Assembly: GCA_031427625.1 (NCBI GenBank)
Contig: JANPNV010000002.1
Location: 44,604 to 108,603, forward strand
Reading direction: 5' to 3'
From: JADKIH01 sp031427625
GTDB taxonomy: Bacteria; Bacteroidota; Bacteroidia; AKYH767-A; 2013-40CM-41-45
Length of the DNA stretch: 64,000 nucleotides
Shown here: positions 26,356 to 35,485 of the stretch, one piece after another
How the letters are laid out: each line of letters begins with the position of its first letter
How positions within the stretch are numbered: the first letter of the stretch is position 1
The notes under the pieces: model-generated
Told to the model about the DNA's origin: nothing
The model's database searches: none
Seen by the model: only the letters and a program-made list of their open reading frames with translations
Translations under genes and position numbers: made by a program

Positions 26356-27006
26356 TTATTGTTTAACGAATGTTCTGGTCGACGGTCCAAAGCCAGATGC
26401 AGCAACCTTATATCTAAAAGTTATTGGAGGAGGATTTGTAACTAACACTTCATTCGTACATTCTATTGATAGTCCGTTATATGTTGTCTGTAAAGGAACA
26501 TCAATGGAAGTAGTATCAGGAGTTAACATATATACTGGAACGGCTGAAGAACCACCTACGTGATCGAATATATACAGTCCATTATCCATTCTGATAAGTT
26601 TAGCGACAACACCTGTTGCTGCTCTTAAATAATTACCAGAAATATCAAATGCAGGATCTAATCCAACTGGTGGAGTATAGTCCAGAACCAATACACCACG
26701 AGTGGCCTGGGTTCTGAAACCATTTGCATTTGCAGCAATATATTTTACGGCATACAAACCGGGAGTCGTTACATCCAATTCACTTTCTGTAGCACTTACT
26801 TGTGACGATGCTCCAGTGATATCATCAATTAATGTTGCGCCTTGATCGACAAAAGTTCCGCCAACAGGGATGTGAATAAAATCTGCACCATTAAGTGTTA
26901 CAGTAGGATAGGAAACGGTCACAACAGTTGATACAACTGCAGGATCTTTTTTACAGGCAGAAAATGATGCTACTGCCATTAAAATTATTATGATTGATTT
27001 TCTCAT
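26356..27006 (-). CDS. SusCD-associated DUF5012-type lipoprotein
   Basis: A 216-aa lipoprotein with a lipobox at SFSACKKDP (Cys near residue 18). An Ig-like domain of the DUF5011/DUF5012 type (about 30-110) has GTFVDQGATLIDDITG and GLYAVKYIAANANGF. A C-terminal beta domain (about 110-216) follows. Such lipoproteins are commonly the third gene of SusC/SusD loci and are thought to sit at the cell surface with the transporter. It follows the SusD stop by about 27 bases and ends at the strong terminator. It has no catalytic motif. Confidence 0.8.
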   Translation of the reverse strand: MRKSIIIILMAVASFSACKKDPAVVSTVVTVSYPTVTLNGADFIHIPVGGTFVDQGATLIDDITGASSQVSATESELDVTTPGLYAVKYIAANANGFRTQATRGVLVLDYTPPVGLDPAFDISGNYLRAATGVVAKLIRMDNGLYIFDHVGGSSAVPVYMLTPDTTSIDVPLQTTYNGLSIECTNEVLVTNPPPITFRYKVAASGFGPSTRTFVKQ

Positions 27007-27033
27007 AGTTTTCTTTTTAATTTTTTTAATTAA

Positions 27034-28506
27034 TTAGTTTACGTCCCACCAAACTTTATCATAAATAAGTTTCTGCCTTGGGAAACTGCCATTACGTGTT
27101 TCCTCGCTACTAGGGTAGTAGAACCTGTTAGGAAAACGATTTGGACCGATGATAGAATTTGTCGAAATAGTAAAGAAGTCAGGATATCCTGTTCTTCTCC
27201 ATTCTGTCCAACCTTCAGTACCAGAATTACCAGCAAATGCAGCCCACTTCTGAGTGATGATTGCTTTTATCTTATCTTCAGTTGTACCACCAGCAGGGAA
27301 AGCAACATTTGGTTGCGCATAAAATCCGGTTGCGAATGTATCAGTTACTCCAAAAGATGAGAAACTTTCTGAAATGGCTTCTTCATACAATGCCTGCGCA
27401 TCGCCAGTCATCCATCCTCGTGCTACGGCTTCCGACTGAAGGAATAAACTCTCATAACCAGTCATTAATCTTACCGGAGCTGAAGAAGAGGCGGGATCTC
27501 CACCATCACCACCGGTTGCAGCACCGGGAATACTAACTGGAGTACCTGCAGGTAATGTATATTCTCCCTGGGGAATTCCAACTTGTGATCCATTTAATGC
27601 CGGAGCATAAAATGCATCCAGACGTGGATCATCATTGCTTAAGAAATAATTAACTCCTGTTGCGCTTGCAACTAAGTTCTGTGTGCTGCTCAATCCGATT
27701 ATAGAAGAGTAAAGTGGATTTGTGTTTCCACCTGTTGTAGTATAATCTATTCTCGCTTCTTCTCCTGAACCAAGGAAAACTGCTCCTGAAGCTTCAAGAG
27801 CCGCAATACCAGCCTGAGCTGTACCCGGATCAACATAAGCCATTCTCAAATAGACGCGAAGTTTCAGAGTGTTTCCGAATGCTCTCCATTGTGTCATGTC
27901 GCCATGCAACAATAAATCTTCTTCTCCCGGTACTAAATCAGAGTTCTCATCAATGACTGCATCAGCTTCTTCAAGAAGTTTTATGATTCCAGCGTATACA
28001 GATTGTTGAGAATCGTAACGAGGAGATAATATAAGCTCATCTGCACGCAATGCTTCTGAGAAAGGAATATCTCCAAAGTCATCAGTCAGCAACTGATAAG
28101 TATATGCCTGAAGAATTTTAGAACAACCGACATAATTAGGAAGATTTGAGGCAGTAGCTTTTGTAATAATTACCTTAAGATCGAATAATGCATCTGCATA
28201 AAGTGCTTTCCATGGACGATCGAAATCGTTTGCAGCAGGTGAATATTGTTCAATCGTTTTGTACTGTGATGAATTAGGGCTTTGAGTCCAGTACTGACCC
28301 CAAAGTCCGCCGAATATCTGGAAATTATTTCCAACCACATGAGCAATTGCCGCTTCTGCTGATGGCAATAGTTCCTTTACAGAAACATCAGAAGGATCAT
28401 TTGGATTCGTATTGATATCCAAAAAACTCTTTTTGCAGGAAGTAACCGAACCAAAAACGATAGCGCCAGCAAGTATGAATTGTATTAATATTTTATTTTT
28501 TTTCAT
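27034..28506 (-). CDS. SusD/RagB-family outer-membrane lipoprotein
   Basis: The surface-exposed substrate-capturing lid of a SusC-type transporter. The 490-aa protein has a lipobox at SVTSCKKSF and the conserved opening DINTNPNDPSDVSVKELLPS. It has helical TPR-like stretches and the C-terminal KWAAFAGNSGTEGWTEWRRT segment typical of the SusD-like_2 subgroup, ending SFPRQKLIYDK. It lies 20 bases downstream of the SusC gene. Ligand type is not evident: no glycosidase, sulfatase or peptidase lies in the locus, so oligopeptides or small glycans are equally possible. Confidence 0.92.
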   Translation of the reverse strand: MKKNKILIQFILAGAIVFGSVTSCKKSFLDINTNPNDPSDVSVKELLPSAEAAIAHVVGNNFQIFGGLWGQYWTQSPNSSQYKTIEQYSPAANDFDRPWKALYADALFDLKVIITKATASNLPNYVGCSKILQAYTYQLLTDDFGDIPFSEALRADELILSPRYDSQQSVYAGIIKLLEEADAVIDENSDLVPGEEDLLLHGDMTQWRAFGNTLKLRVYLRMAYVDPGTAQAGIAALEASGAVFLGSGEEARIDYTTTGGNTNPLYSSIIGLSSTQNLVASATGVNYFLSNDDPRLDAFYAPALNGSQVGIPQGEYTLPAGTPVSIPGAATGGDGGDPASSSAPVRLMTGYESLFLQSEAVARGWMTGDAQALYEEAISESFSSFGVTDTFATGFYAQPNVAFPAGGTTEDKIKAIITQKWAAFAGNSGTEGWTEWRRTGYPDFFTISTNSIIGPNRFPNRFYYPSSEETRNGSFPRQKLIYDKVWWDVN

Positions 28507-28526
28507 AATTTCTTTTTTTGCCTTAA

Positions 28527-31500
28527 TTAGAAAGTAATTTTCAAATCAACACCGAAATTTCTCTGCGAAGGATTTGATGTAAACTCAAAACCCTGAGCAT
28601 TACTTGCTCCGGCTGAATTTTGTTCAGGATCAGCAAACTCATTTTCTTTTGCAGTCCAGATAGCCATGTTATTTCCAAAAAATGTCAGACTTGCACTTCC
28701 AAACGGAGTCTTGTTCAACCAGCGTGAAGGAAACATATACGAAAGATGTACCTCTCGCAGTTTTACGTAACTGGCATCTACAATATGCTGTCCGTCAGGT
28801 ATAACATTTGTAAAATAGTTGTATGGATGATAAGTTCTGTCAGAATTAGCAACTATTGGATTTCCATCTGCTTCGCTAACATATACTGAATTCGGCCAGA
28901 CATGATCTAAACGGTCTTCAGTTTCTTTAGCTGTTCCTACAAAATCCATAACGTCTTTCGTTCGTGATGAAAACTGACCACCCTCTTTCATATCGAATAA
29001 GAATCCCAACGACCATCCTTTGAAGGAGAAGTTTGATCCAAATGATGCCTGAAATTTTGGTTGATAGTTTCCTACATATACAAGATTAGCTGTAGTTTGA
29101 GGCATACCTGTAGCCGAATCAACAATCACTCTTCCTTGAGCATCTTTAAGGAGATCAACTGCATAAAATGAACCGAGTGGTTGACCAACCTGAGCAACAA
29201 TTGCAGTACGTGATGTTCCGCCAAGAGGTAACTGTTGAACACCGCCGGTAAGCGAAACAACCTTGTTATTATTTTTAAAATAAGTTGCAAAAGCTTCCCA
29301 CTTAAATCCTGATTTTGTTAAAACTGGAGTTCCACGAACCTCTAGTTCGATACCATCATTTTTCAACTCACCGGTATTAATAGTTTTGCTTGTGTAACCT
29401 GTTGATGGAGTAAGAGGAATATTAATAATCTGATTAGTAGATTTCTTTGTATACCATGAGAAACCGATGCTCATTCTGTCTTTCAATAGTCCGATATCAG
29501 TACCTATCTCAAGCTCAGTAGAAAACTCAGGAGTCAAAAGAGGATTTCCTACACGATCACCGGAGGTAAATCCATTAACAGTACCGAAAGGGAACACAGT
29601 AGAACCAAAACCACCATCGATTGTTGTCTTGGTAAAAACACTACTGGTTTGATAGGCACTTGCATCGTTACCCACCTTTGCATAGCTGGCGCGGATTTTC
29701 CAATAAGTAAAGTAATTGTCTTTCAGATTAGAGTTAAAAAACTCTGATGGGATGAATGATACATTTCCGCCTGGATAGAAATATGTATTGTTTTCAGGAA
29801 CAAGAGTTGATGACTTATCAACCCGAGCAGTTGCTCCGGCAAAAAGATAATTTTTATACGAAAGACTTAGGTCAGCATAAAAGCCATAATTCCTGGTTTT
29901 AGTCAAATCGTTTCTTCCTACTATTGGACCATTACTATTTTCAAGATTATAATATCCCGGGATTCCTAATCCACCATCAGCATTAGTTTCAGCAGATGTT
30001 TCAGTAATTGTAGTTTGTCGTACATTATTACCTAATATTAAATTTCCGGAAATATCATCGTTAATCTTATGTTTAAAATTAAACATCAGGTCATTGTTAT
30101 AGCTTGTAAAGTTAAAAAGGTCTTCGCCATATTTTCCCTGAAACACCTGATCGTTTCCTGCATAAAATGGATCGATAGGAGAGTAGCTATATTTTTTCCA
30201 CTTCTGATAACGACGATCACCAAATACATCTCCACCTAAACGATTGGTAATTGATAGCCAATCCCAGCCATTATAAGTAACTGATATGTTTCCAATAATC
30301 CTGTCTACATTGGATGTATTCTGGAAATTTTGAAGAACGAAATATGGATTGACTGTGTACGCTCCATAAAATCCATATAAACCTGTCGCATCATTATATG
30401 CATTATAAGGATTGTCAAGGTCTTTGCCTTCTGTAATTGGAATATCTCTTGGAGTCTGAATAATCTGATCATATATAGATGCATCTCTTTGACCACCACT
30501 TGGCAGGTTACCTGAAATATTTGTATAGTTCAAAGAAATACCTGTTGTAAATTTATTCGACAATTCAGAATTACCATTAAAGTGAATGTTGTATTTGTCA
30601 TATTTGTTCGTTGGAATAATTGCCTTATTGTTATCAGAAGAAACAGAAAGGAAATAATCACTCTTCTCAGATCCACCTGAAAAAGAAAGGGTGTTCTTAT
30701 ATCCAACACCGATATCGAAAAAATCGCGCATATTATTTGGTAGAGCAGAGTATGGTTTGATTCTTTGCTTGCCATCTATCTCCTGACCCCACGGACGATT
30801 TTTACCGTCAAATGGTAATCCCCAGCTGAAGTTCTCTCTTCTGTCATCTATTACATTATCTAAATCCCCTTGGCCATAAGAATTCTGGAAATCAGGATAT
30901 TTCAAAACGGTAGAGAAAGTAACTCCAGAATTTAGAGTTACCTCCATTTTGGATTTACCTGAACCGGCAACTCTTCTGCCTTTTTTTGTTGTAATCATAA
31001 TGACTCCGTTAGAAGCACGTGAACCATAAAGAGCAGCTGCTGCAGGTCCCTTTAATACAGAAACTGATTCTATATCATCAGGATTAAGGTCATTACCCCT
31101 TACACCATAATCAACCTGATTGTTTAAGTCATCACCTGTTCTGAAATTAGCATTACTAATTGGAATTCCATCTACCACAAAAATTGGTTGATTATTACCA
31201 TTAATCGAAGTTCCACCGCGAATAACAATTCGCTGAGAACTTCCTGCACCACCTGTTAAAGAGGTAATGTTAACTCCGGCAACTTTTCCCTGAAGGGCAC
31301 CGATTACGTTTTTGTTTTCTCCTGCAGAAAGATCAGCGCTTGTAATCTGCTGTGTTGAGTAGCCGAGACTTCTCTTCTCTCTGGTAATTGCATTAGCCGT
31401 GACTACGACTTCGTCAAGTTTTAAAACATTTGCATCCATTGTGATGTCAGCCACATTGGAAGCTGTTAATAAAAAATCCTTCGTCTTCATCCCAACGGCA

Positions 31501-31724
31501 GAAAATCGAAGTGTTTTAACATCTGCACCTACCGTTAACTTGTAGTTGCCATCAATGTCAGTTACTGTTCCTGAAGATGTTCCGGGAACAATTATGCTGA
31601 CACCGGGAATTCCGAGGTTATCCTGCGAGGATATGACCTTTCCGGTAATGGTTCTGTCTTGCGCATTTGCATGATGGCATAGAATAGCCAACAGTAGCGC
31701 GATTAGCGTACTTACTTTTCTCAT
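28527..31724 (-). CDS. SusC/RagA-family TonB-linked outer-membrane transporter
   Basis: A TonB-dependent beta-barrel of 1065 aa that imports ligand captured by the adjacent SusD. A signal peptide ends CHHANA. A carboxypeptidase-regulatory-like domain follows (about 23-105: RTITGKVISSQDNLGIPGVS). The TonB-box-like LDEVVVTA comes next, then the plug domain with VVDGIPISNANF and the SusC signature GPAAAALYGSRASNGVIMITT. The barrel ends in a terminal Phe (GVDLKITF). No sigma-factor or anti-sigma gene and no hybrid two-component regulator lies beside it, so regulation is probably global or by the -7 promoter alone. Confidence 0.94.
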   Translation of the reverse strand: MRKVSTLIALLLAILCHHANAQDRTITGKVISSQDNLGIPGVSIIVPGTSSGTVTDIDGNYKLTVGADVKTLRFSAVGMKTKDFLLTASNVADITMDANVLKLDEVVVTANAITREKRSLGYSTQQITSADLSAGENKNVIGALQGKVAGVNITSLTGGAGSSQRIVIRGGTSINGNNQPIFVVDGIPISNANFRTGDDLNNQVDYGVRGNDLNPDDIESVSVLKGPAAAALYGSRASNGVIMITTKKGRRVAGSGKSKMEVTLNSGVTFSTVLKYPDFQNSYGQGDLDNVIDDRRENFSWGLPFDGKNRPWGQEIDGKQRIKPYSALPNNMRDFFDIGVGYKNTLSFSGGSEKSDYFLSVSSDNNKAIIPTNKYDKYNIHFNGNSELSNKFTTGISLNYTNISGNLPSGGQRDASIYDQIIQTPRDIPITEGKDLDNPYNAYNDATGLYGFYGAYTVNPYFVLQNFQNTSNVDRIIGNISVTYNGWDWLSITNRLGGDVFGDRRYQKWKKYSYSPIDPFYAGNDQVFQGKYGEDLFNFTSYNNDLMFNFKHKINDDISGNLILGNNVRQTTITETSAETNADGGLGIPGYYNLENSNGPIVGRNDLTKTRNYGFYADLSLSYKNYLFAGATARVDKSSTLVPENNTYFYPGGNVSFIPSEFFNSNLKDNYFTYWKIRASYAKVGNDASAYQTSSVFTKTTIDGGFGSTVFPFGTVNGFTSGDRVGNPLLTPEFSTELEIGTDIGLLKDRMSIGFSWYTKKSTNQIINIPLTPSTGYTSKTINTGELKNDGIELEVRGTPVLTKSGFKWEAFATYFKNNNKVVSLTGGVQQLPLGGTSRTAIVAQVGQPLGSFYAVDLLKDAQGRVIVDSATGMPQTTANLVYVGNYQPKFQASFGSNFSFKGWSLGFLFDMKEGGQFSSRTKDVMDFVGTAKETEDRLDHVWPNSVYVSEADGNPIVANSDRTYHPYNYFTNVIPDGQHIVDASYVKLREVHLSYMFPSRWLNKTPFGSASLTFFGNNMAIWTAKENEFADPEQNSAGASNAQGFEFTSNPSQRNFGVDLKITF

Positions 31725-31743
31725 AGAAGTTAGTTTTGGTTAA

Positions 31744-31769
31744 CAAAATATCCTTGAAATTTCGGTCAA
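31744..31769 (-). promoter_or_regulatory. Putative promoter of the susCD operon
   Basis: On the minus strand TTG (31767-31769) and TATTTTG (31744-31750) are separated by 16 bases. They resemble the -33 TTG and -7 TAnnTTTG boxes, but the second is one base short of consensus. Confidence 0.35.
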
Positions 31770-32028
31770 TTTATAAAAATTAATATAAGAGTTAACTATA
31801 ATTAACATTAAATATAAAGAAAAAACAACTCAATCTGTTGATAATAAATTTAATAATCTGCATTTTTAAACACTATTTTAAATATTTGATAAAAAACCTA
31901 AAAACATTGACGAATAGAGTTAGGCAAAAGCAATCCTTAAACTAAAATTTTAAATTCCTTTGATTTTAATTATTGAACTGATTACAAGGAGTATGAACAA
32001 CTGATAGTGTAAAAATATAATTAAAAAC
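31770..32028. other. AT-rich spacer between the divergent SusC and outer-membrane protein genes
   Basis: Together with flanking promoters, the gap between the two divergent genes is 375 bases. The stretch is almost entirely A/T with no reading frame of interest. TTAAC-type motifs near 31791-31808 form an imperfect palindrome (GTTAACTATAATTAAC), which could be an operator but is unsurprising at this base composition. Confidence 0.4.
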
Positions 32029-32060
32029 TTGACTGGTATTTTTATTCAAGCGTAAATTCG
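32029..32060 (+). promoter_or_regulatory. Putative promoter of the outer-membrane protein gene
   Basis: TTG at 32029-32031 and TAAATTCG at 32053-32060 fit the -33/-7 pattern with a 21-base spacer. The leader to the ATG at 32100 is about 35 bases and A-rich. Confidence 0.5.
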
Positions 32061-32099
32061 CCCTAATTATACAAACTAAACCCAAAAAAACACAGAAAA

Positions 32100-32942
32100 A
32101 TGAGAAAACTTCTCTTGACTGCTGCTTTAGCTTCTGCTGTAGCATTTGCTAATGCGCAAACAATGACATCTAAAAATGGCACACCCATTCTTCCTGAGAC
32201 GGATGATTGGTCAATCGGTTTTGATGCACATCCTTTACTCAATTACTTTGGAAATCTATTTAACAATACACAGAACAACTCTGTAAATATGGGTTATCCA
32301 AGTAATAACAACATGTTAATTGTTGGAAAAATGGTAAAAGATGAGACTACTGCGTATCGCGCAAAAGTTGGAATCAATTTCGGTTCTTCTACTGTTACTC
32401 ACAATCCAAATGTATTCGGATTCGACAGTACTTTCTCTGCAAGTGAGACTAAATCGAGCAGTATGAATGTTACCCTTGGTGCTGGTATTCAAAAATGGCG
32501 TGGAAAAGGTCGCTTAAAAGGATACTACGGTGCAGAAGCTATGGTTGGCTTTGGTAGTGCACAGACAATGAAGTATACATACTTCAAGTCTCTTGTTGCT
32601 GCTTCTAGCCCTCAAGGTATTGCTCAGACAAGTGAAGACAAAGGTGGCAGCATCTTCGGTTTCGGTGTTCAGGGATTTATCGGTGTTGAATATTTCTTCG
32701 CTCCGAAAATGTCTCTTTGTGCTGAATACACTTGGGGTGTAGCAATCAATAGTGTTGGAGCATCTGAGTCAACTTACCAGATTGTTGAAAACCCTGCAGG
32801 TACACCGGTTCTTAGCTCTAAGACTGATATTACAGGTGACAAAACTTCTAACTTCAATGTTGGTGTTGGAAATACTGTTACTCCAAATGTAAACAGTACA
32901 TCTAACGGAAGCGGTAGCATCGTTCTTTCTTTCTACTTCTAA
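32100..32942 (+). CDS. Putative outer-membrane beta-barrel protein
   Basis: A 280-aa protein with a clear signal peptide (MRKLLLTAALASAVAFANAQ). The body alternates in beta-strand fashion and is rich in Gly, Ser, Thr and Asn. Strand-like segments include YRAKVGINFGSS, NVTLGAGIQKW and GFGVQGFIGVEYFFA. The last residues (GSGSIVLSFYF) end in Phe, as outer-membrane barrels do. I infer an 8-10 strand barrel of the OmpA-barrel/PorT-like type without a periplasmic peptidoglycan-binding domain. The exact family is not recognised. The gene has its own promoter and a strong terminator, as expected for an abundant protein. Confidence 0.75.
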   Translation: MRKLLLTAALASAVAFANAQTMTSKNGTPILPETDDWSIGFDAHPLLNYFGNLFNNTQNNSVNMGYPSNNNMLIVGKMVKDETTAYRAKVGINFGSSTVTHNPNVFGFDSTFSASETKSSSMNVTLGAGIQKWRGKGRLKGYYGAEAMVGFGSAQTMKYTYFKSLVAASSPQGIAQTSEDKGGSIFGFGVQGFIGVEYFFAPKMSLCAEYTWGVAINSVGASESTYQIVENPAGTPVLSSKTDITGDKTSNFNVGVGNTVTPNVNSTSNGSGSIVLSFYF

Positions 32943-32954
32943 TAATTCTTTTGT

Positions 32955-32990
32955 AAAAAAAGCCGTCCCTACAGGGTCGGCTTTTTTTTT
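32955..32990 (+). terminator. Intrinsic terminator of the outer-membrane protein gene
   Basis: The stem GCCGTCCC / GGGTCGGC (one T-T mismatch) around a TACA loop is extended by A-run/T-run pairing and followed by nine or more T residues. It starts about 13 bases after the stop codon. Confidence 0.88.
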
Positions 32991-33055
32991 GCTCTTTTTT
33001 CAGATGCATATGAAATAACCAAGAAGTTTTAATTATGACATCCTCAAATTAAAGA

Positions 33056-33508
33056 CTAATCAATTCCCCGCTGCATCTCTCTGGCAACATCTTTCTTCTT
33101 TATATCCTCACGTTTGTCGAACATCTTTTTTCCACGGGCTACTGCAATTTCAAGCTTTGCAAGTCCTCTTTCATTAAAAAATATCTGTATCGGTATAATA
33201 GTCGTTCCCTTATCCTTCAGCTTCGAGATAATTTTTAAAATCTCTGACTTTTTCAGAAGTAACTTTCGGGTTCTTTTGGGTTCATGGTTGGCATAAGAAC
33301 CGTGCGTGTATTCTGAAATATGCATATTCTTTACCCACAACTCATCATTTGTAATAAGACAGTATGAATCCGTCAGATTTGCTTTCCCTTCACGAATCGA
33401 TTTTATCTCCGTACCAGTAAGCATTATACCCGCCTTGTAAGTTGCCAGAAAGTGATATTCGAACGAGGCCTTCTTATTCTTTATAACAGACTGATGCTGT
33501 TTTCCCAT
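33056..33508 (-). CDS. smpB: SsrA-binding protein SmpB
   Basis: Binds tmRNA and delivers it to stalled ribosomes for trans-translation. The 150-aa protein has the family core: KNKKASFEYHF, GIMLTGTEIKSIREGKANL, the RTRKLLLKKSEI helix region and the basic C-terminal tail KKMFDKREDIKKKDVAREM. The tail occupies the mRNA channel. The ssrA RNA itself is not in the window. The gene has its own -7 element 7 bases before the ATG. Confidence 0.95.
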   Translation of the reverse strand: MGKQHQSVIKNKKASFEYHFLATYKAGIMLTGTEIKSIREGKANLTDSYCLITNDELWVKNMHISEYTHGSYANHEPKRTRKLLLKKSEILKIISKLKDKGTTIIPIQIFFNERGLAKLEIAVARGKKMFDKREDIKKKDVAREMQRGID

Positions 33509-33514
33509 AGTGGC

Positions 33515-33522
33515 CGAAGATA
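33515..33522 (-). promoter_or_regulatory. -7 element of smpB
   Basis: The minus strand reads TATCTTCG (TAnnTTYG), 7 bases upstream of the ATG at 33508, so the leader would be at most 1-3 bases. Confidence 0.5.
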
Positions 33523-33577
33523 GGGAGATATTTAATTAGCGAATGTGATAATGTGATGATTTGTCGAAAAGCGATCG

Positions 33578-35458
33578 CTACTTGGAGCGAACGATAAGTA
33601 ATGGAATTTTAATTTTATGCCTGACGGATCCTACTGTCGTACCAAAGATAAAATCCTTAAACCCTTTATGACCATGTGCGCCCATTACTAATAAATCAGC
33701 ATTGAATTCATTAACAATTTTAGGGATAGCATTCTTCGGACTTCCATAACCAATCTTCGTTTCAATTTTATATCCCTGATGAATCAATTCATCAGCATAT
33801 TGAGTTAGATGTTTCAAATCAGAATGGAATTCATAGTCTCTAATATCACTCTTCATAACCAATGCACCGGCAGACTCAACAATATGCAAAAGAAGGTACT
33901 CCGCTTTTTTCCCTCCCTGTGCAATTGCACTGCTAATGCTTTCTGCGTCCATTTTCGAAAAATCAAGCGTAATGGCAATTCGCAGGTAGGGTTTAATGTG
34001 TAAAGGCTGGATAGGTTGAAAAACTCCATGAGGTCCTGTCGGATATTCTTTTTTCTTTTTGCGGAACAGGGGTCTGAATGTAATATATAAAAGAAGTCCA
34101 GCAGCCGCAGTTATTAGTGGCAAAACAATAAATAAAAGAAAGAAAGGATTATTTGTTGTATTCATCCAATCCACGATTTCTGAATAAACCATTTTTGCAT
34201 TCAGTAGAACAATTATTGATGTAAATATCCATGCAATTATTTTAACATACATCGGAATTGCAAATTCCTTCATCTTGGTTTTATCGCTGACAAAATGTAT
34301 TAACGGAACGATAGCGAAACCAAGCTGAAGACTTAATATTACCTGCGAAAAAATCAGAAGTTTTCCTGTAGAACTTTCACCGTAAATATTAATAACGATC
34401 AATGCAGGTATTATGGCCAGCAATCTTGTAATTAATCTTCTAATCCATGGAGCAATCCGAAGGTTGAGATAACCCTCCATAACAATCTGTCCGGCAAGCG
34501 TTCCGGTAATAGTAGAACTTTGACCTGCGGCAATAAGCGCAATCGCGAAAAACTTCGGTGCCCATTCATTTCCTAGTAATGGCGCCAGAAATTTATGTGC
34601 ATCCTGGATTTCCGCTACTTCGAAAAGTCCATTTTTAAAAAAAGTTGATGCCGCTAAAATCAAGATTGCAGCATTAACAAAAAACGCCAGATTTAATGCA
34701 ATCGCAGAGTCAAAAATATTATATCGGATTGCTTTACGAATCTCCACAGGAGTCCGTTCAAATTTTCGCGTTTGAACGAGAGAGGAATGTAAATACAGGT
34801 TATGAGGCATAACAGTCGCACCGATTATTGCTATAGCAATATATAATGCCGTATCGTTTGGAATGGAGGGAATCAATCCTTGAATAACATCTCCGATAAC
34901 TGGCTTGGCAAAAATCATCTCCGCAAGAAAAGCCATCCCGATTATTGCTATGAGACCTAATATAAATGCTTCCATCCTCCTTATTCCGAAATTAATAAGA
35001 AACAGCAGGAGGAAGGTGTCCAAAACAGTAATCGTAACTCCCCACAATAATGGAATACCAAATAAAAGCTGAAGACCAATAGCCATCCCTAAAACTTCTG
35101 CCAGATCGCATGCAGCAATTGCAATCTCTGCCAGTATATATAATGAAATATTTATTGGCTTCGAATATGTTTCACGTGATGCCTGCGCCAGATCACGGCC
35201 TCGAACTATTCCCAATCGCGCACTTAAACTCTGCAGAAGCAAAGCGATAATGTTCGACATTAGTAATACCCAAATGAGTTTATAACCAAACTGACTTCCT
35301 CCGGCAATATCAGTCGCCCAATTACCAGGATCCATATATCCAACGCTTACCAGATAAGCGGGACCGGCAAAAGCAAAAAACTTTTTAAATTTTGACCCTC
35401 CTTTGTTTGTTTCAACAGAAGAGTGGACTTCAGGAAGTGACATGTCACTTTTCGACAT
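33578..35458 (-). CDS. mntH: NRAMP-family divalent metal transporter fused to a Usp domain
   Basis: Proton-coupled importer of Mn2+/Fe2+ in the inner membrane. The 626-aa protein has about eleven TM helices in residues 30-460. The NRAMP metal site is visible: YMDPGNWATDIAG in helix 1 and GATVMPHNLYLHSSLVQTR in helix 6. After about residue 490 it continues into a soluble C-terminal universal-stress-protein domain (RIAITLDFSKMD ... LLVMGAHGHKGFKDFIFGTT). That domain holds the GxxGxxxF nucleotide loop and ends in HKIKIPLLIVRSK. The fusion suggests nucleotide or stress gating of metal uptake, which is inference. It follows the DtxR-family regulator by 27 bases and is very likely controlled by it. 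Confidence 0.9.
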   Translation of the reverse strand: MSKSDMSLPEVHSSVETNKGGSKFKKFFAFAGPAYLVSVGYMDPGNWATDIAGGSQFGYKLIWVLLMSNIIALLLQSLSARLGIVRGRDLAQASRETYSKPINISLYILAEIAIAACDLAEVLGMAIGLQLLFGIPLLWGVTITVLDTFLLLFLINFGIRRMEAFILGLIAIIGMAFLAEMIFAKPVIGDVIQGLIPSIPNDTALYIAIAIIGATVMPHNLYLHSSLVQTRKFERTPVEIRKAIRYNIFDSAIALNLAFFVNAAILILAASTFFKNGLFEVAEIQDAHKFLAPLLGNEWAPKFFAIALIAAGQSSTITGTLAGQIVMEGYLNLRIAPWIRRLITRLLAIIPALIVINIYGESSTGKLLIFSQVILSLQLGFAIVPLIHFVSDKTKMKEFAIPMYVKIIAWIFTSIIVLLNAKMVYSEIVDWMNTTNNPFFLLFIVLPLITAAAGLLLYITFRPLFRKKKKEYPTGPHGVFQPIQPLHIKPYLRIAITLDFSKMDAESISSAIAQGGKKAEYLLLHIVESAGALVMKSDIRDYEFHSDLKHLTQYADELIHQGYKIETKIGYGSPKNAIPKIVNEFNADLLVMGAHGHKGFKDFIFGTTVGSVRHKIKIPLLIVRSK

Positions 35459-35485
35459 TACTATTTAATTTAAAGGTGTATTAAA

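Noticed and set aside
33571..33580. GCGATCGC palindrome at the end of the NRAMP-Usp gene
   Set aside because: Short, single occurrence that overlaps the stop codon; no evidence of function.
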